Below, piece by piece: positions 10,487 through 19,497 of a stretch of 64,000 nucleotides of DNA. How positions within the stretch are numbered: the first letter of the stretch is position 1; every line of letters begins with the position of its first letter. The DNA is from Taudactylus pleione (lineage: Eukaryota; Chordata; Amphibia; Anura; Myobatrachidae). The stretch covers positions 26,035,501 through 26,099,500 of the forward strand of contig JAUIMM010000178.1 in assembly GCA_031769625.1 (NCBI GenBank), written 5' to 3'. A model generated the notes under the pieces. It saw only the letters and a list, made by a program, of their open reading frames with translations. It did no database searches and was not told where the DNA came from. Position numbers and translations under genes: made by a program.

Positions 10487-10735
10487 ACTGTGCCATAATG
10501 TGATTAGGTGGCACTGTGTCATAATGTGAACTAGGGGGCATTGTGGCATAGTTTGAACTGGGGGCACTCTGGCATATTTTGAACAAGTTGGGCTGTGGCA
10601 TAATTGTAACTGGGGTACTGTGGCATATTATCAACAGGGGCATTGTGGCCTATTCTGAACAGGTTGTACGGTGTGGCATAATATGAACTAGGGGCACTGT
10701 GGCATAATATGAACTGGGTCACTATGTGGCATAAT
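10487..10735. repeat. Minisatellite, left half
   Basis: Degenerate ~33-bp units around ggcactgtggcataatgtga and aactaggg. The array stops at the MITE beginning at 10736 and resumes at about 12559, so it was one array split by insertion. Confidence 0.85.
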
Positions 10736-12558
10736 GGGCCTGATTCAGAAGTAGACACAGCTGCATTCACCCACTGCCAGCATCTCAGATCTGCCGCTTA
10801 CATACAAGAGACGCAACATCGGGAACATCAGTCACACATTGGATGCACCACTGAACTTCTGAGCAACCCTATGGTGTCTCAGAATGTCTGTTTCAACTAA
10901 GACGCCGCAGCCCATCCAACTGCGATCAAATTTGGTGGCTGACTAGGAGACTTCTGCATTTTGTAGCCCCAAAGGTCACTACCTGTCACTCACTTTGTTA
11001 ACCACTTGCCTGGCACGGTCGTATCAGATACGACCATACCAGACTGGGCTTTCCCTGACATGGTCATATCTGATACGGCCAGTCAGAAAAGCTCTGTGGT
11101 CGGCTGCTGGAAGATCATTTTCTAGCAGCCGCCAATCACAGAGGGACCTCCTGGTCCCATTGCACACTTTGTCCCTCTCCATGGGCCGATCACTGCTAGC
11201 AGTGATCGAACAGCCCAGCACCGGCGTAGCCACCCCCGGTGACTGCCAAGAGGACAGAGCAGCCGCTGGGAAGATAGAAACACAGCCGCTACCCACCCAC
11301 TAGCAGCAAGCCGACGGGCAAAGAGAAGGCAGCGCTGGCGGCGCAGTTCTTCTATCCCTCCCCCTCCGGCTGCTGACAGGGCAGAGAATGCAGCGCTGTC
11401 CTTTTCTCCCTCCCGCTAGCAGCAGCCCAGTGGCTGCAGACAGGGCAGAGTAGCCGCCGGGCAGAGAAGGTAGCACTATCAGTGCTGTCCATCCCTCTCT
11501 CCCCACCCCCGCTAGCAGTAGCCTGGTGGCTGCAAACAAGACAGAGCAGCCACCGGGCAAATAGAAGGTAGCGCTATCAGCGCTGTCCTTTTCTCTCTCC
11601 TCCCACCCTGTTAACTGCTCCCCAGCGGCTGCAAAGAGTAGATGGAGCAGCCGCTGGCCAACTAGTGATTCCGTCTTGTCCCTCCCCCATTTTTGCAAGA
11701 CCCACCCCCCCATGAATACATTATATATATCTATCTATCTAGATTCTCTCTATATAACATGTCTGGCGGGGGTGCGTGGTGGTCCGGCGTGGTCCACATG
11801 AGGTCTAGCTTGCATTGCGGGGGTTTGGAAGCACCCAGGGCAGTGACCGGGGGTACAGTGGCGGGGTGAAACAGGGTCCGGCAGGGGTGTTGGAGGGTCC
11901 AGTGGCGCCCGCAAGGGGCTTACGATGCTGTGGAAGAGAAGTAGCTGGTGAGAGAATGGCTGCAAAGCCACTCCCACACCGGCAGTCATTGGACAGTGAC
12001 ATCATGACACCAGGTCACGGCACATCCGAAATATTCCGGTTTTATTTATTTTAACATTGATGTTCTAGGTTATTTTATTTTTATTATGGTGCTCGTGTAC
12101 AATCAAGACTCGATATGGGGCCTCCACTTAGGGATGGTATACTATATAGTATACTAGCGATGGCCACCAACCATCGATGGTTTGCAAACCGATGTTAATG
12201 AAACAGTGGACATGGTCTCAAACAATCGATGGTTTCTATTGATGGTTGTACCCATCGGCCATCGATGGTACAGCTGTCAATGGCCACCATTACAGAATTA
12301 TTTTTTTTTATAAAATTGTGTTTGATAAGTTTTAAAAAGATGTTCTTGACCTAATTCAGTCATAAAAAAACCCTGACAATTTCTGAGTGGTTTATGTAAA
12401 AAATATTCGTCAGTTAAGTGGTTAATAAGTCCTCACTGTGTCCGCCATAGCTAATTAATCGCTGCACCTGCACAGTGTGGCTGTGTTGCATGTGCAGTGG
12501 CAAAAAAATGCTACATCGCATCCGACATCGACATTGCAACCACCTCTGATTCAGGCCC
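10736..12558. mobile_element. Harbinger-like MITE split by a TTAA element
   Basis: Left end gggcctgattcagaa and right end ctctgattcaggccc form inverted ends like those of the chain-of-hairpins family. The element interrupts a minisatellite. Its own sequence is 10736-10997 plus 12422-12558, about 400 bp. A 3-bp duplication is not clean (aat versus tat). Class is tentative. Confidence 0.6.
11002..12421. mobile_element. TTAA-flanked nonautonomous element (piggyBac-like?)
   Basis: TTAA at 10998-11001 and 12422-12425 brackets short inverted ends CCACTT...AAGTGG. The left end contains hairpins such as gtatcagatac and a ctgctagcag stem. About 11290-11650 is a tandem of roughly 100-bp units with ccgctagcagcagcc and ggcagagaaggtagc. 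A TAGGGATGG motif at 12127 and catcgatggt repeats follow. No transposase frame is present. TTAA duplication suggests piggyBac, but other groups cannot be excluded. Confidence 0.5.
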
Positions 12559-12765
12559 TATGTGGACTAGGGTCATCGTGCCATAATGTGAAATAATATA
12601 GACTGAGAGTACTACGACGTGGCATAATATGTACTGGGGACATTACAATGTTGAATAATGGGAACTAGGGCTCTACAATGTGGCATATTAAACTGTGGTG
12701 ATGAAAATGTTTCACAATGTGAACTCAGGGCACTGTGGCATAATGTGAACTGGGGACATGTTATT
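12559..12765. repeat. Minisatellite, right half
   Basis: Continuation of the array at 10487-10735, with units containing gtggcataatgtgaact and ctagggc. More diverged than the left half. Confidence 0.8.
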
Positions 12766-13203
12766 TTAAAACTCATTAGGACTTTCTTTTGTAACAACTG
12801 ATCATTTATATTGCTTACTAACGCATTTCTCATCTATTGTAATTTACACACTCTGCTGAATTCATCTAGGCATAACTATCCAATTGTATTATACCAGTAC
12901 AGTAATCTATACAATAAACAGTTCAATGGTGATAACTATAGTTTAAATTGTAATTTTATAATATAAATAGTGGTAACTTATGACCACTGTCTCCTATTCA
13001 TTTCAATGAAAGAAAGATGAAGCACTTTACTAAAGGAACTCTGAGTTTCTCTCTTGGTAACAGCCTCTGCACTGCACCAAAACTGCAATGAGAATCATAG
13101 GACTATGAAATGTTAACCATTACCTCTCTTTCCATGAAGAGGAAATAAACACTTAAATGTCTGAAGGATAAACCAAAATAAAAAGAATTGCATGCCATGA
13201 CTT
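12766..13203. other. No recognised feature
   Basis: AT-rich flank immediately 5-prime of the Ngaro element. No gene or repeat structure seen. Confidence 0.4.
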
Positions 13204-13413
13204 TGGTAGACGAAATCTGTATAGGATTGAGGATAGATAAGATTGACGGTTTCTGCAAGGTGTTTTGGTATATGACAGCCTGTTTGCTGAGTGAGTGGTT
13301 TGTGTCAGGTGGTCAGTTCATCCTATAGGCAGAGGGATAGGAGGAGTTAAATGGAGGATATATAAGGAAGGGTTAGAGGGCAGCTCAGCCTCTTTTGCAG
13401 TGGAATTTCGGAA
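13204..13413 (+). repeat. Ngaro A1 repeat with promoter
   Basis: From tggtagacgaaatctg to gcagtggaatttcggaa, matching A2 at 26645-26854 with one difference noticed (gacgg versus gatgg). It contains a TATA box, tatataagg at 13359-13367, about 107 bp before the Gag ATG, making it the likely 5-prime promoter. Confidence 0.93.
13359..13367 (+). promoter_or_regulatory. TATA box in Ngaro A1
   Basis: tatataagg, a good match to a TATA box, lies in the left terminal repeat upstream of ORF1. The same motif is repeated in A2 at about 26800-26808. Confidence 0.6.
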
Positions 13414-13473
13414 AGGCTGAGTATCTCTGGCATATTTATCCTATTTACTTTATTACCACTGTCTTTTTTCACC

Positions 13474-15681
13474 ATGTCTCGTCCTCGTCGCGATGCCCCC
13501 CCTCCCCGCCGGCTGGCTGAATTTTCGTGCCCTCTGCGCTCTGTTCTCGCCCGCTTATCTCCCCCAACCTCCCCTTCCCAGTTTCATACGTCCACCCCTA
13601 GCGGCTCTGCCCCGCTTGACATCGGCCCCCCAGCGGCTGCTGGGCCCGCTCCCTCCTCTGCCTGCACTCTTTCCCCGCGTGCTTCTGCATCTGGTGCGCC
13701 TACATCCCCACCTCGCCCCGGCGCCAGCTCTTCTGGCAGCATCGCGGTCCCTGCTTCTCCAGCGCGCGACGGGTCTGCGCATCCCTGTCCGCTCACCCTC
13801 TCTCCGGTCAGCGTCGCGTCTCCTTTGGCGCCGCTGGGGTCCCCTTGCGCACCTGCTTTGCCTGCGGCTCCGGCGGGGGCTCTCGGCGGCGTCAGTGACG
13901 TGCGCGCCGCCTTTTCCGCGGGTCTGCCCCATTCAAGCAGCGGAGGTCACCTGACCTCAGCCCCGTCCTGGCCTCATGTTGGGTCCGGTGGTGTCGTGGC
14001 CACCGCGGCTGCGACCTCTGCTGCTTTGATTTCCGGTGGCCCAGCCGGCCTGGCCCATGCGGCGGGCCCGGCGGCCATCTTGCCTCAGGCGGCCATTTTA
14101 GGTGCGGGGTCTCCCTATTTCCCAGGCACCTTTTCACATTTTTCGGGGGGTTTAGCGCAGCGTTTAAGCTCCCCAACTTTGCCCGCTACTCCATTCGCTG
14201 GAGTATCATTTGGGCACATAGTGCCGGTTTCTATTCAACCCTCATGGTACACCCCAGCCGGCAGCCAGGCACCCTCCTTTAATGCACCCCCCCCCCTTTC
14301 TATGGGAGGCCCTTCTTGGGGTCAGACTTCTTGGAGCTCAGGCGTAGCTCCTCCGATTTTGTCATCTTCTGTTGCTGTTCCTCCTGCCCCCTTTTATTCT
14401 CCCCATTTCGCGGCCCCTCCTTCGGCATATCCTCCTGCTTTTCAGCATGCGCAGTTTCAGTACCCTTACCTGCCAGCTTGGCAAGTTTACCCACCTGCAG
14501 CGGCTGCGCCACCACCTTTGCCCCCAGTTTCCTCTTTCAGCACACACTCCGGCCAAACTGCCTCTGTTTTTCCCCCGCCCAGTTTGTCGCCTCCTCCGCG
14601 GGTGCCAGCCATTCCGCCTCCTAAGCCGGTCACCATGTCCCTTCCCACCCCGGAGGTTTCCAGGTCCGTTTCTGCGGTGGCTCACACGTCTTCCTTAGTT
14701 CCAGGCCTTGAAGTATCTGATGGTCCAAGTGGTGAGGTGTCCGCGGTTCTTTCATTGCCTGCTTCGGGACAGGAAGATTCGGCACCGGTATCCGAAGCTG
14801 TGGCGCCGTCAAGGGAGAAGTCTGCTGAAGCTTGTCCGCTTCCATCTGGTTCCGGTGAGTATGAAACTCCTTTGTCTTCTTCTGACTCTTCTTCTTCTTC
14901 ATCTCACTCTTCTGGTTCCCCCGCTCGCCCCCGTAAAATTGCTAGACTGGTTGCGCGGCGGCTGGCGAAAAAGTCAGGTAGCGAGACTAGGAGGTCTGAT
15001 GAGTCAGGGGCAAAAGCGCAGGAGGCAGGGGCAGATACATTGCATTGCGCGAATACTGCGGTGCTACGAGGCTTACGGAAAAGTGTAAAAGGCAAAATTC
15101 GCAAAGGGAAATTTGTAGACCTGTTTTCACTCACAGATGACATGAGGAAAGGCTTGGTGCAGGCTAAAAAATCGGGAGGCATGGGAGAAGATGCTTTTTG
15201 CAGCTTTAATACGTGGTTGAAAGGCATGCTCATATTTGCGACATGTTATTTGGAGACCAGGGCGCAGGAGCACGTTAACATTCTCAGGTATCTATTTTTA
15301 GTGCTCGACATGTTCGTCAGGTCTCGTAACTTGGCATGGCGTGAATATGATTCACAATTTAGGAAAAAACATGACGGTTCTTCAGTTATTCCTTTCGGGG
15401 TTAAGGATGTTGAAGTCTGGTTAGAGGTCTCTGAACAGCGTCGGCCTCCCTTGGACGGTGCGCCTCCTCGGAAAAGCTATGCTGCCAACAGACAGGGGTC
15501 GACAGGAGTGGGGAGAGGGAAATGCTTTGCCTACAACGACTCCAAATGTACTAGGGGGTCGGGGTGTCGCTTTCGCCACTCCTGTCGTCTCTGCGGAGGT
15601 GAGCATCCGGCCAAGGACTGTCGACGTGGGGAAGGAGGTATTTCCCAGGACCGTGCCGAGGGCCCCAAGAGTGCTAGTTAA
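13474..15681 (+). CDS. Ngaro ORF1, Gag-like protein
   Basis: A 735-residue protein expected to package the element RNA. The first ~400 residues are Pro/Ser/Ala-rich low-complexity sequence. A Ser-run near 470-480 precedes an Arg/Lys-rich patch. The conserved part is C-terminal: a helical region (roughly 540-650) and then two zinc-binding motifs at about 684-716, C-x7-C-x5-C-x3-H followed by C-x2-C-x3-H-x4-C, typical of DIRS/Ngaro Gag. The ATG has a good context (caccATG). The 3-prime end overlaps the RT frame in another frame. Two consensus splice donors lie inside: ccg/GTGAGT with GT at 14855 and gag/GTGAGC with GT at 15599, both after the first base of a codon. Base composition is markedly GC-rich compared with the RT ORF. 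Confidence 0.9.
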   Translation: MSRPRRDAPPPRRLAEFSCPLRSVLARLSPPTSPSQFHTSTPSGSAPLDIGPPAAAGPAPSSACTLSPRASASGAPTSPPRPGASSSGSIAVPASPARDGSAHPCPLTLSPVSVASPLAPLGSPCAPALPAAPAGALGGVSDVRAAFSAGLPHSSSGGHLTSAPSWPHVGSGGVVATAAATSAALISGGPAGLAHAAGPAAILPQAAILGAGSPYFPGTFSHFSGGLAQRLSSPTLPATPFAGVSFGHIVPVSIQPSWYTPAGSQAPSFNAPPPLSMGGPSWGQTSWSSGVAPPILSSSVAVPPAPFYSPHFAAPPSAYPPAFQHAQFQYPYLPAWQVYPPAAAAPPPLPPVSSFSTHSGQTASVFPPPSLSPPPRVPAIPPPKPVTMSLPTPEVSRSVSAVAHTSSLVPGLEVSDGPSGEVSAVLSLPASGQEDSAPVSEAVAPSREKSAEACPLPSGSGEYETPLSSSDSSSSSSHSSGSPARPRKIARLVARRLAKKSGSETRRSDESGAKAQEAGADTLHCANTAVLRGLRKSVKGKIRKGKFVDLFSLTDDMRKGLVQAKKSGGMGEDAFCSFNTWLKGMLIFATCYLETRAQEHVNILRYLFLVLDMFVRSRNLAWREYDSQFRKKHDGSSVIPFGVKDVEVWLEVSEQRRPPLDGAPPRKSYAANRQGSTGVGRGKCFAYNDSKCTRGSGCRFRHSCRLCGGEHPAKDCRRGEGGISQDRAEGPKSAS

Positions 15682-15733
15682 GGCTTGTTCTCCAGTCCGT
15701 TTAGATTCTCTTATTAGATGGTTACATTTATAC
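15458..15733 (+). pseudogene. Ngaro RT ORF, 5-prime part, cut by hAT copy B
   Basis: This frame overlaps the last 224 bp of ORF1 in the +1 frame and runs into the hAT insertion site. Its last residues before the insertion, SLIRWLHLY, continue in frame with PCREDALFL just after the insertion at 22919 once the transposon and one copy of the ATTTATAC duplication are set aside. This is typical of the start of the DIRS/Ngaro RT. A real ATG occurs at 15479. How translation reaches this frame (frameshift or re-initiation) is not shown. Confidence 0.75.
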
Positions 15734-16355
15734 TAGGGGTGTGCACCGGCCACTTTTCGTGTTTTGTGTTTTGGATCTGGATCTTTCTTCGTGTTTTGGA
15801 TCTGGATTGGTTTTGCCAAAACCACCCTTCCGTGTTTTGGGTTCTGGGTTTTGTGTTTTGGATCTGTATTTTTTTTTTAAAAAGCATAAAAACAGCTAAA
15901 ATCACAGAATTTGTTGGTTTCTCTGCTCCTATGCTATTATTAACCTCAATAACCTTAATTTCCACTCATTTCCAGTCTATATCCTCACACCTCACAATAG
16001 TGTTTTTATGTCCAAAAGGTTGCACCGAGGTAGCTGGATGACTATGCTAAGCGACACGAGTGGGCGGCACAAACACGTGACCCATCTAGGAGTGACACTG
16101 CAGTGGCAGACAGGATGGCAGTTAGAAAAACAAGGCCCCAAACTGTACATAATGCAAAGAAAAAAAAGAAATGCAAGATGGAATTGTCCTTGGGCCCTCC
16201 CACCCACCCTTATGTTGTATAACAGGACATGCACACTTTAACAAATCAATCATTTCAGCGCCAGGGTCTGCCACACAACTGTGGCTGAAATGATTGGTTC
16301 GTTTGGGCCCCCACAAAACAAGCTGGCAATTAATGTGTCCCTGCACAAACTGGCT

Positions 16356-19300
16356 CTACGGAGGCAAGATGTCATCCTCATCCTCCTCATCCACCGATTC
16401 CTCACCCTCTTCAGTGTGTACATCCTCATCCTCACAAAGTATTAACTCGTCCCCACTTGAATCCACCACCACAGGTCCCTCTGTACCTTCTGGAGGCTGG
16501 TCTCCCTGGAAGAGCTGATAATTCATTTTGATGAACATCATCTTCTCCACATTCTGTGGAAGCAACCTCCTACGCCTTTCGCTGACAAGGTTCCCGGCTG
16601 CACTAAACACTCTTTCGGAGTACACACTGGAGGGGGGGCAACTCAGGTAAAATAGAGCCAGCTTGTACAGGGGCCTCCAAATTGCCTCTTTTTCCTGCCA
16701 GTACAGGTATGGACTGTCTGACATGCCTACTTGGATGCTGTCACCGATGTAATCCTCCACCATTCTGTCAATGGTGACAGTATCATATGCAGTGACAGTA
16801 GACATGTCAGAAATTGTTGCCAGGTCCTTCAGTCCGGACCAGATGTCCAAACTTGGTCCTGCCTGCCCTGCATCACCGACAGCGGGTTGCTTAGGATACC
16901 TAAGTTTTTTCCTGGCAGCCCCAGTTGCGGGAGAAAATGAAGAAGGAGCCGTTGACGTGTCACGTTCCGCTTCAGCTGACAGTGTGTTCACCAGCAGGTC
17001 TTTGCACCTCTGCAGGCTTGTGTCGGCCGGAAAGAGAGACACCACATAGGCTTTAAACCTAGGATCAAGCACGGTGGCCAAAATGTAGTGGTCTGATTTC
17101 AACAGATTGACCACCCTGGAATCCTGGCAAAGCGAATGAAGGGCTTCATCCACAAGTCCCACATGCCGAGCGGAATCGCTCCGTCTTAGCTCCTCCTTCA
17201 CTTTCTCCAGCTGCTTCTGCAAAAGCCTGATGAGGGGAATGACCTGACTCAAGCTGGCTGTGTCTGAACTGACTTCACGTGTGGCAAGTTCGAAGGGCTG
17301 GAGAACCTTGCACAACACGGAAATCATTCTCCACTGCGCTTGAGTCAGGTGCATACCCCCTCCTTTGCCTATGTCATAGGTGGATGTATAGGCTTGTATG
17401 GCCTTTTGCTGCTCCTCCATCCTCTGAAGCATATAGAGGGTTGAGTTCCACCGCGTCACAACCTCTTGCTTCAGGTGATGGCGGGGCAGGTTCAAGAGTG
17501 TTTGCTGGCGCTCCAGTCTTCGGCATGCAGTCGCTGAATGGCGAAAGTGGCCAGAAATTTTTCGGGCCACCCAAAGCGTCTCCTGCACGCCCCTGTCGCT
17601 TTTCAGAAAATTCTGCACCACCAAGTTTATTGTGTGAGCAAAACATGGGACGTGCTGGAATTTGCCCAGATGTAATGCCCGTACAATATTGGTGGCGTTG
17701 TCAGATATCACAAATCCCCAGGAGAGTCTAAGTGGGGTAAGCCACTGGGCGATGATTTCCCTCAGTTTCTCTAAGAGGTTGTCGGCGGTGTGCCTCTTAC
17801 TGAAACCGGTGATACACAGCGTAGCCTGCCTTGTAACGAGCTGGCGTTTCTGAGATGCTGCTACTGGTGACGCTGCTGCTGTTGCTGCGTAAGGTGATAC
17901 ATCTACCCAGTGGGCTGTCACAGTCATATAGTCCTTAGTCTGCCCTGTTCCACTTGTCCACATGTCCGTGGTTAAGTGGACATTGTGTACAATGGCATTT
18001 TTCAGGACACTGAGGACACTTTTTCTGATGTTTCTGTACAGTCTCGGTATCGCCTGCCTAGTGAAGTGGAATCTAGACGGGATTTGGAACCGGGGACACA
18101 CTACCTCCATCAATTGTCTAAATCCCACTGCACTAATGGCGGATACCGGACGCACGTCTAACACCAACATAGCAGTCAAGGCCTCAGTTATACGTTTTGC
18201 TTCAGGATGACTGCTGTCGTACTTCATCCTCCTCGCTAAGGACTGTTGGAGGGTCAATTGTTTAGTAAAAGTAGTGGTGTTCCTACTTCCTCTCTGGGAT
18301 GATGAACGACTCCCAGCAGCAGCAACAGCAGCAGCGGCAGCAGTAGGCGTAGCAATGCATGATCCTCCAGAGGAATCCCGGATAGGAGAGTCAGTCATGC
18401 CAGTGACATGGCCTGCAGGACTACTTCCGATCCTGACTGAGGAGGAAATTGACGAGGAGGGAGTTGACGGTGTGGTTTGCAGGCGCTTGGATACAACAGG
18501 ACAACGGGATTTAGGTGTCCCTGGACTGCTTACGGTCTTAGCCAAAGTTTCTGAACTTGACAGTAACTTTTTATGAATGCGCTGCAGGTGCCGTATAAGG
18601 GAGGATGTTCCTAGGTGGTTGACATCCCTACCCCTACTTATTTCACCTTTACATATGGTACATATGGCAAGACAGTTGTTGTCCGGATTTGGATAGAAAT
18701 ATTGCCAGACCAAAGAGGTGGAATGTTTGGTCTTCTGCCCAGGCATGATCGTGATGGGCTTTTTCATCCCACGGACAACAACTGTCTCCCCCGGAGCCTG
18801 ATTTAAACAAATCACATCACCATCAGAATCCTCCTCGCCAACTTCCTCCTCAGCGCCAGCTACACCAGTATCCTCATCCTGTTGTACTTCAACGGTGACA
18901 TCTTCAATTTGCATATCAGCAACTGGACTGTGGGTGCTCCTTTCAGCACTTGCAGGGGGCGTGCAAATGGTAGAAAGAGCCACCTCTTCCCGTCCAGTGC
19001 TGGGAAGGTCAGGCATCGCAACCACCACCACACTTGGACTCTCCTTGGGGATTTGTGATATCTTCTTAGAAAGCACAGTTCTTCGCTGTGCTTTTGCCAG
19101 CTTAACTCTTTTGATTTTTTTAGTGGGAGGAGGGCTTCCATCATCATGTGAAGCTGAACCACTAGTCATGAACATACTAGGGATCGACCTTAGCCGTTCC
19201 TTGCCACTCCGTGTCGTAAATGGCATATTGGCAAGTTTACGTTTCTCTTCAGCTGATTTAAATGTCTTTTTCAAGGTCATTTTCCTGAACTTTGCCATTT

Positions 19301-19469
19301 GGGATTGTATGTGCCCTCTACTATGACATTGGGCATCGGCCTTGGCAGACGACGGTGATGGCATGTTATCATCTATGTCATGACTAGTGGCAGCAGCTTC
19401 AGCACTAGGAGGAAGTGGTTCTTGATCTTTCTCTATTTTATTTTTATCGGAGAAAGTTTGGTCCTCCAT
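16356..19469 (-). CDS. hAT transposase, intact, BED-finger type
   Basis: A 1037-residue uninterrupted frame, predicted to cut and rejoin the element in the nucleus. Order: charged N-terminus with Lys/Arg patches, acidic region (~185-220), BED zinc finger at ~250-300 (W255, C270, C273, H294, H299), Ser/Ala-rich linker with an Ala run (~320-395), then the RNase H-like core. Candidate catalytic residues are D502 (TTDMWTS), D590 (ISDNATN) and E952 (SSVYSERVFS). CFAHTINL (609-616) and VTRWNS (671-676) are hAT landmarks inside the large insertion domain, and YWQ...LALFYLSCP...RRRLLP (~922-970) is the hAT dimerisation region. The C-terminus is acidic. It begins at ATG (19469) with MEDQTF, as in copies A and C. 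Long for the family because of the N-terminal extension. All key residues are present, so activity is plausible but unproven. Confidence 0.95.
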   Translation of the reverse strand: MEDQTFSDKNKIEKDQEPLPPSAEAAATSHDIDDNMPSPSSAKADAQCHSRGHIQSQMAKFRKMTLKKTFKSAEEKRKLANMPFTTRSGKERLRSIPSMFMTSGSASHDDGSPPPTKKIKRVKLAKAQRRTVLSKKISQIPKESPSVVVVAMPDLPSTGREEVALSTICTPPASAERSTHSPVADMQIEDVTVEVQQDEDTGVAGAEEEVGEEDSDGDVICLNQAPGETVVVRGMKKPITIMPGQKTKHSTSLVWQYFYPNPDNNCLAICTICKGEISRGRDVNHLGTSSLIRHLQRIHKKLLSSSETLAKTVSSPGTPKSRCPVVSKRLQTTPSTPSSSISSSVRIGSSPAGHVTGMTDSPIRDSSGGSCIATPTAAAAAVAAAGSRSSSQRGSRNTTTFTKQLTLQQSLARRMKYDSSHPEAKRITEALTAMLVLDVRPVSAISAVGFRQLMEVVCPRFQIPSRFHFTRQAIPRLYRNIRKSVLSVLKNAIVHNVHLTTDMWTSGTGQTKDYMTVTAHWVDVSPYAATAAASPVAASQKRQLVTRQATLCITGFSKRHTADNLLEKLREIIAQWLTPLRLSWGFVISDNATNIVRALHLGKFQHVPCFAHTINLVVQNFLKSDRGVQETLWVARKISGHFRHSATACRRLERQQTLLNLPRHHLKQEVVTRWNSTLYMLQRMEEQQKAIQAYTSTYDIGKGGGMHLTQAQWRMISVLCKVLQPFELATREVSSDTASLSQVIPLIRLLQKQLEKVKEELRRSDSARHVGLVDEALHSLCQDSRVVNLLKSDHYILATVLDPRFKAYVVSLFPADTSLQRCKDLLVNTLSAEAERDTSTAPSSFSPATGAARKKLRYPKQPAVGDAGQAGPSLDIWSGLKDLATISDMSTVTAYDTVTIDRMVEDYIGDSIQVGMSDSPYLYWQEKEAIWRPLYKLALFYLSCPPSSVYSERVFSAAGNLVSERRRRLLPQNVEKMMFIKMNYQLFQGDQPPEGTEGPVVVDSSGDELILCEDEDVHTEEGEESVDEEDEDDILPP

Positions 19470-19497
19470 TTATGTTATATCGATTTGATATATACGT

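Noticed and set aside
13555..14685. Arg-rich and other frames on both strands inside Ngaro ORF1
   Set aside because: Shadows of the GC-rich, stop-poor Gag frame.
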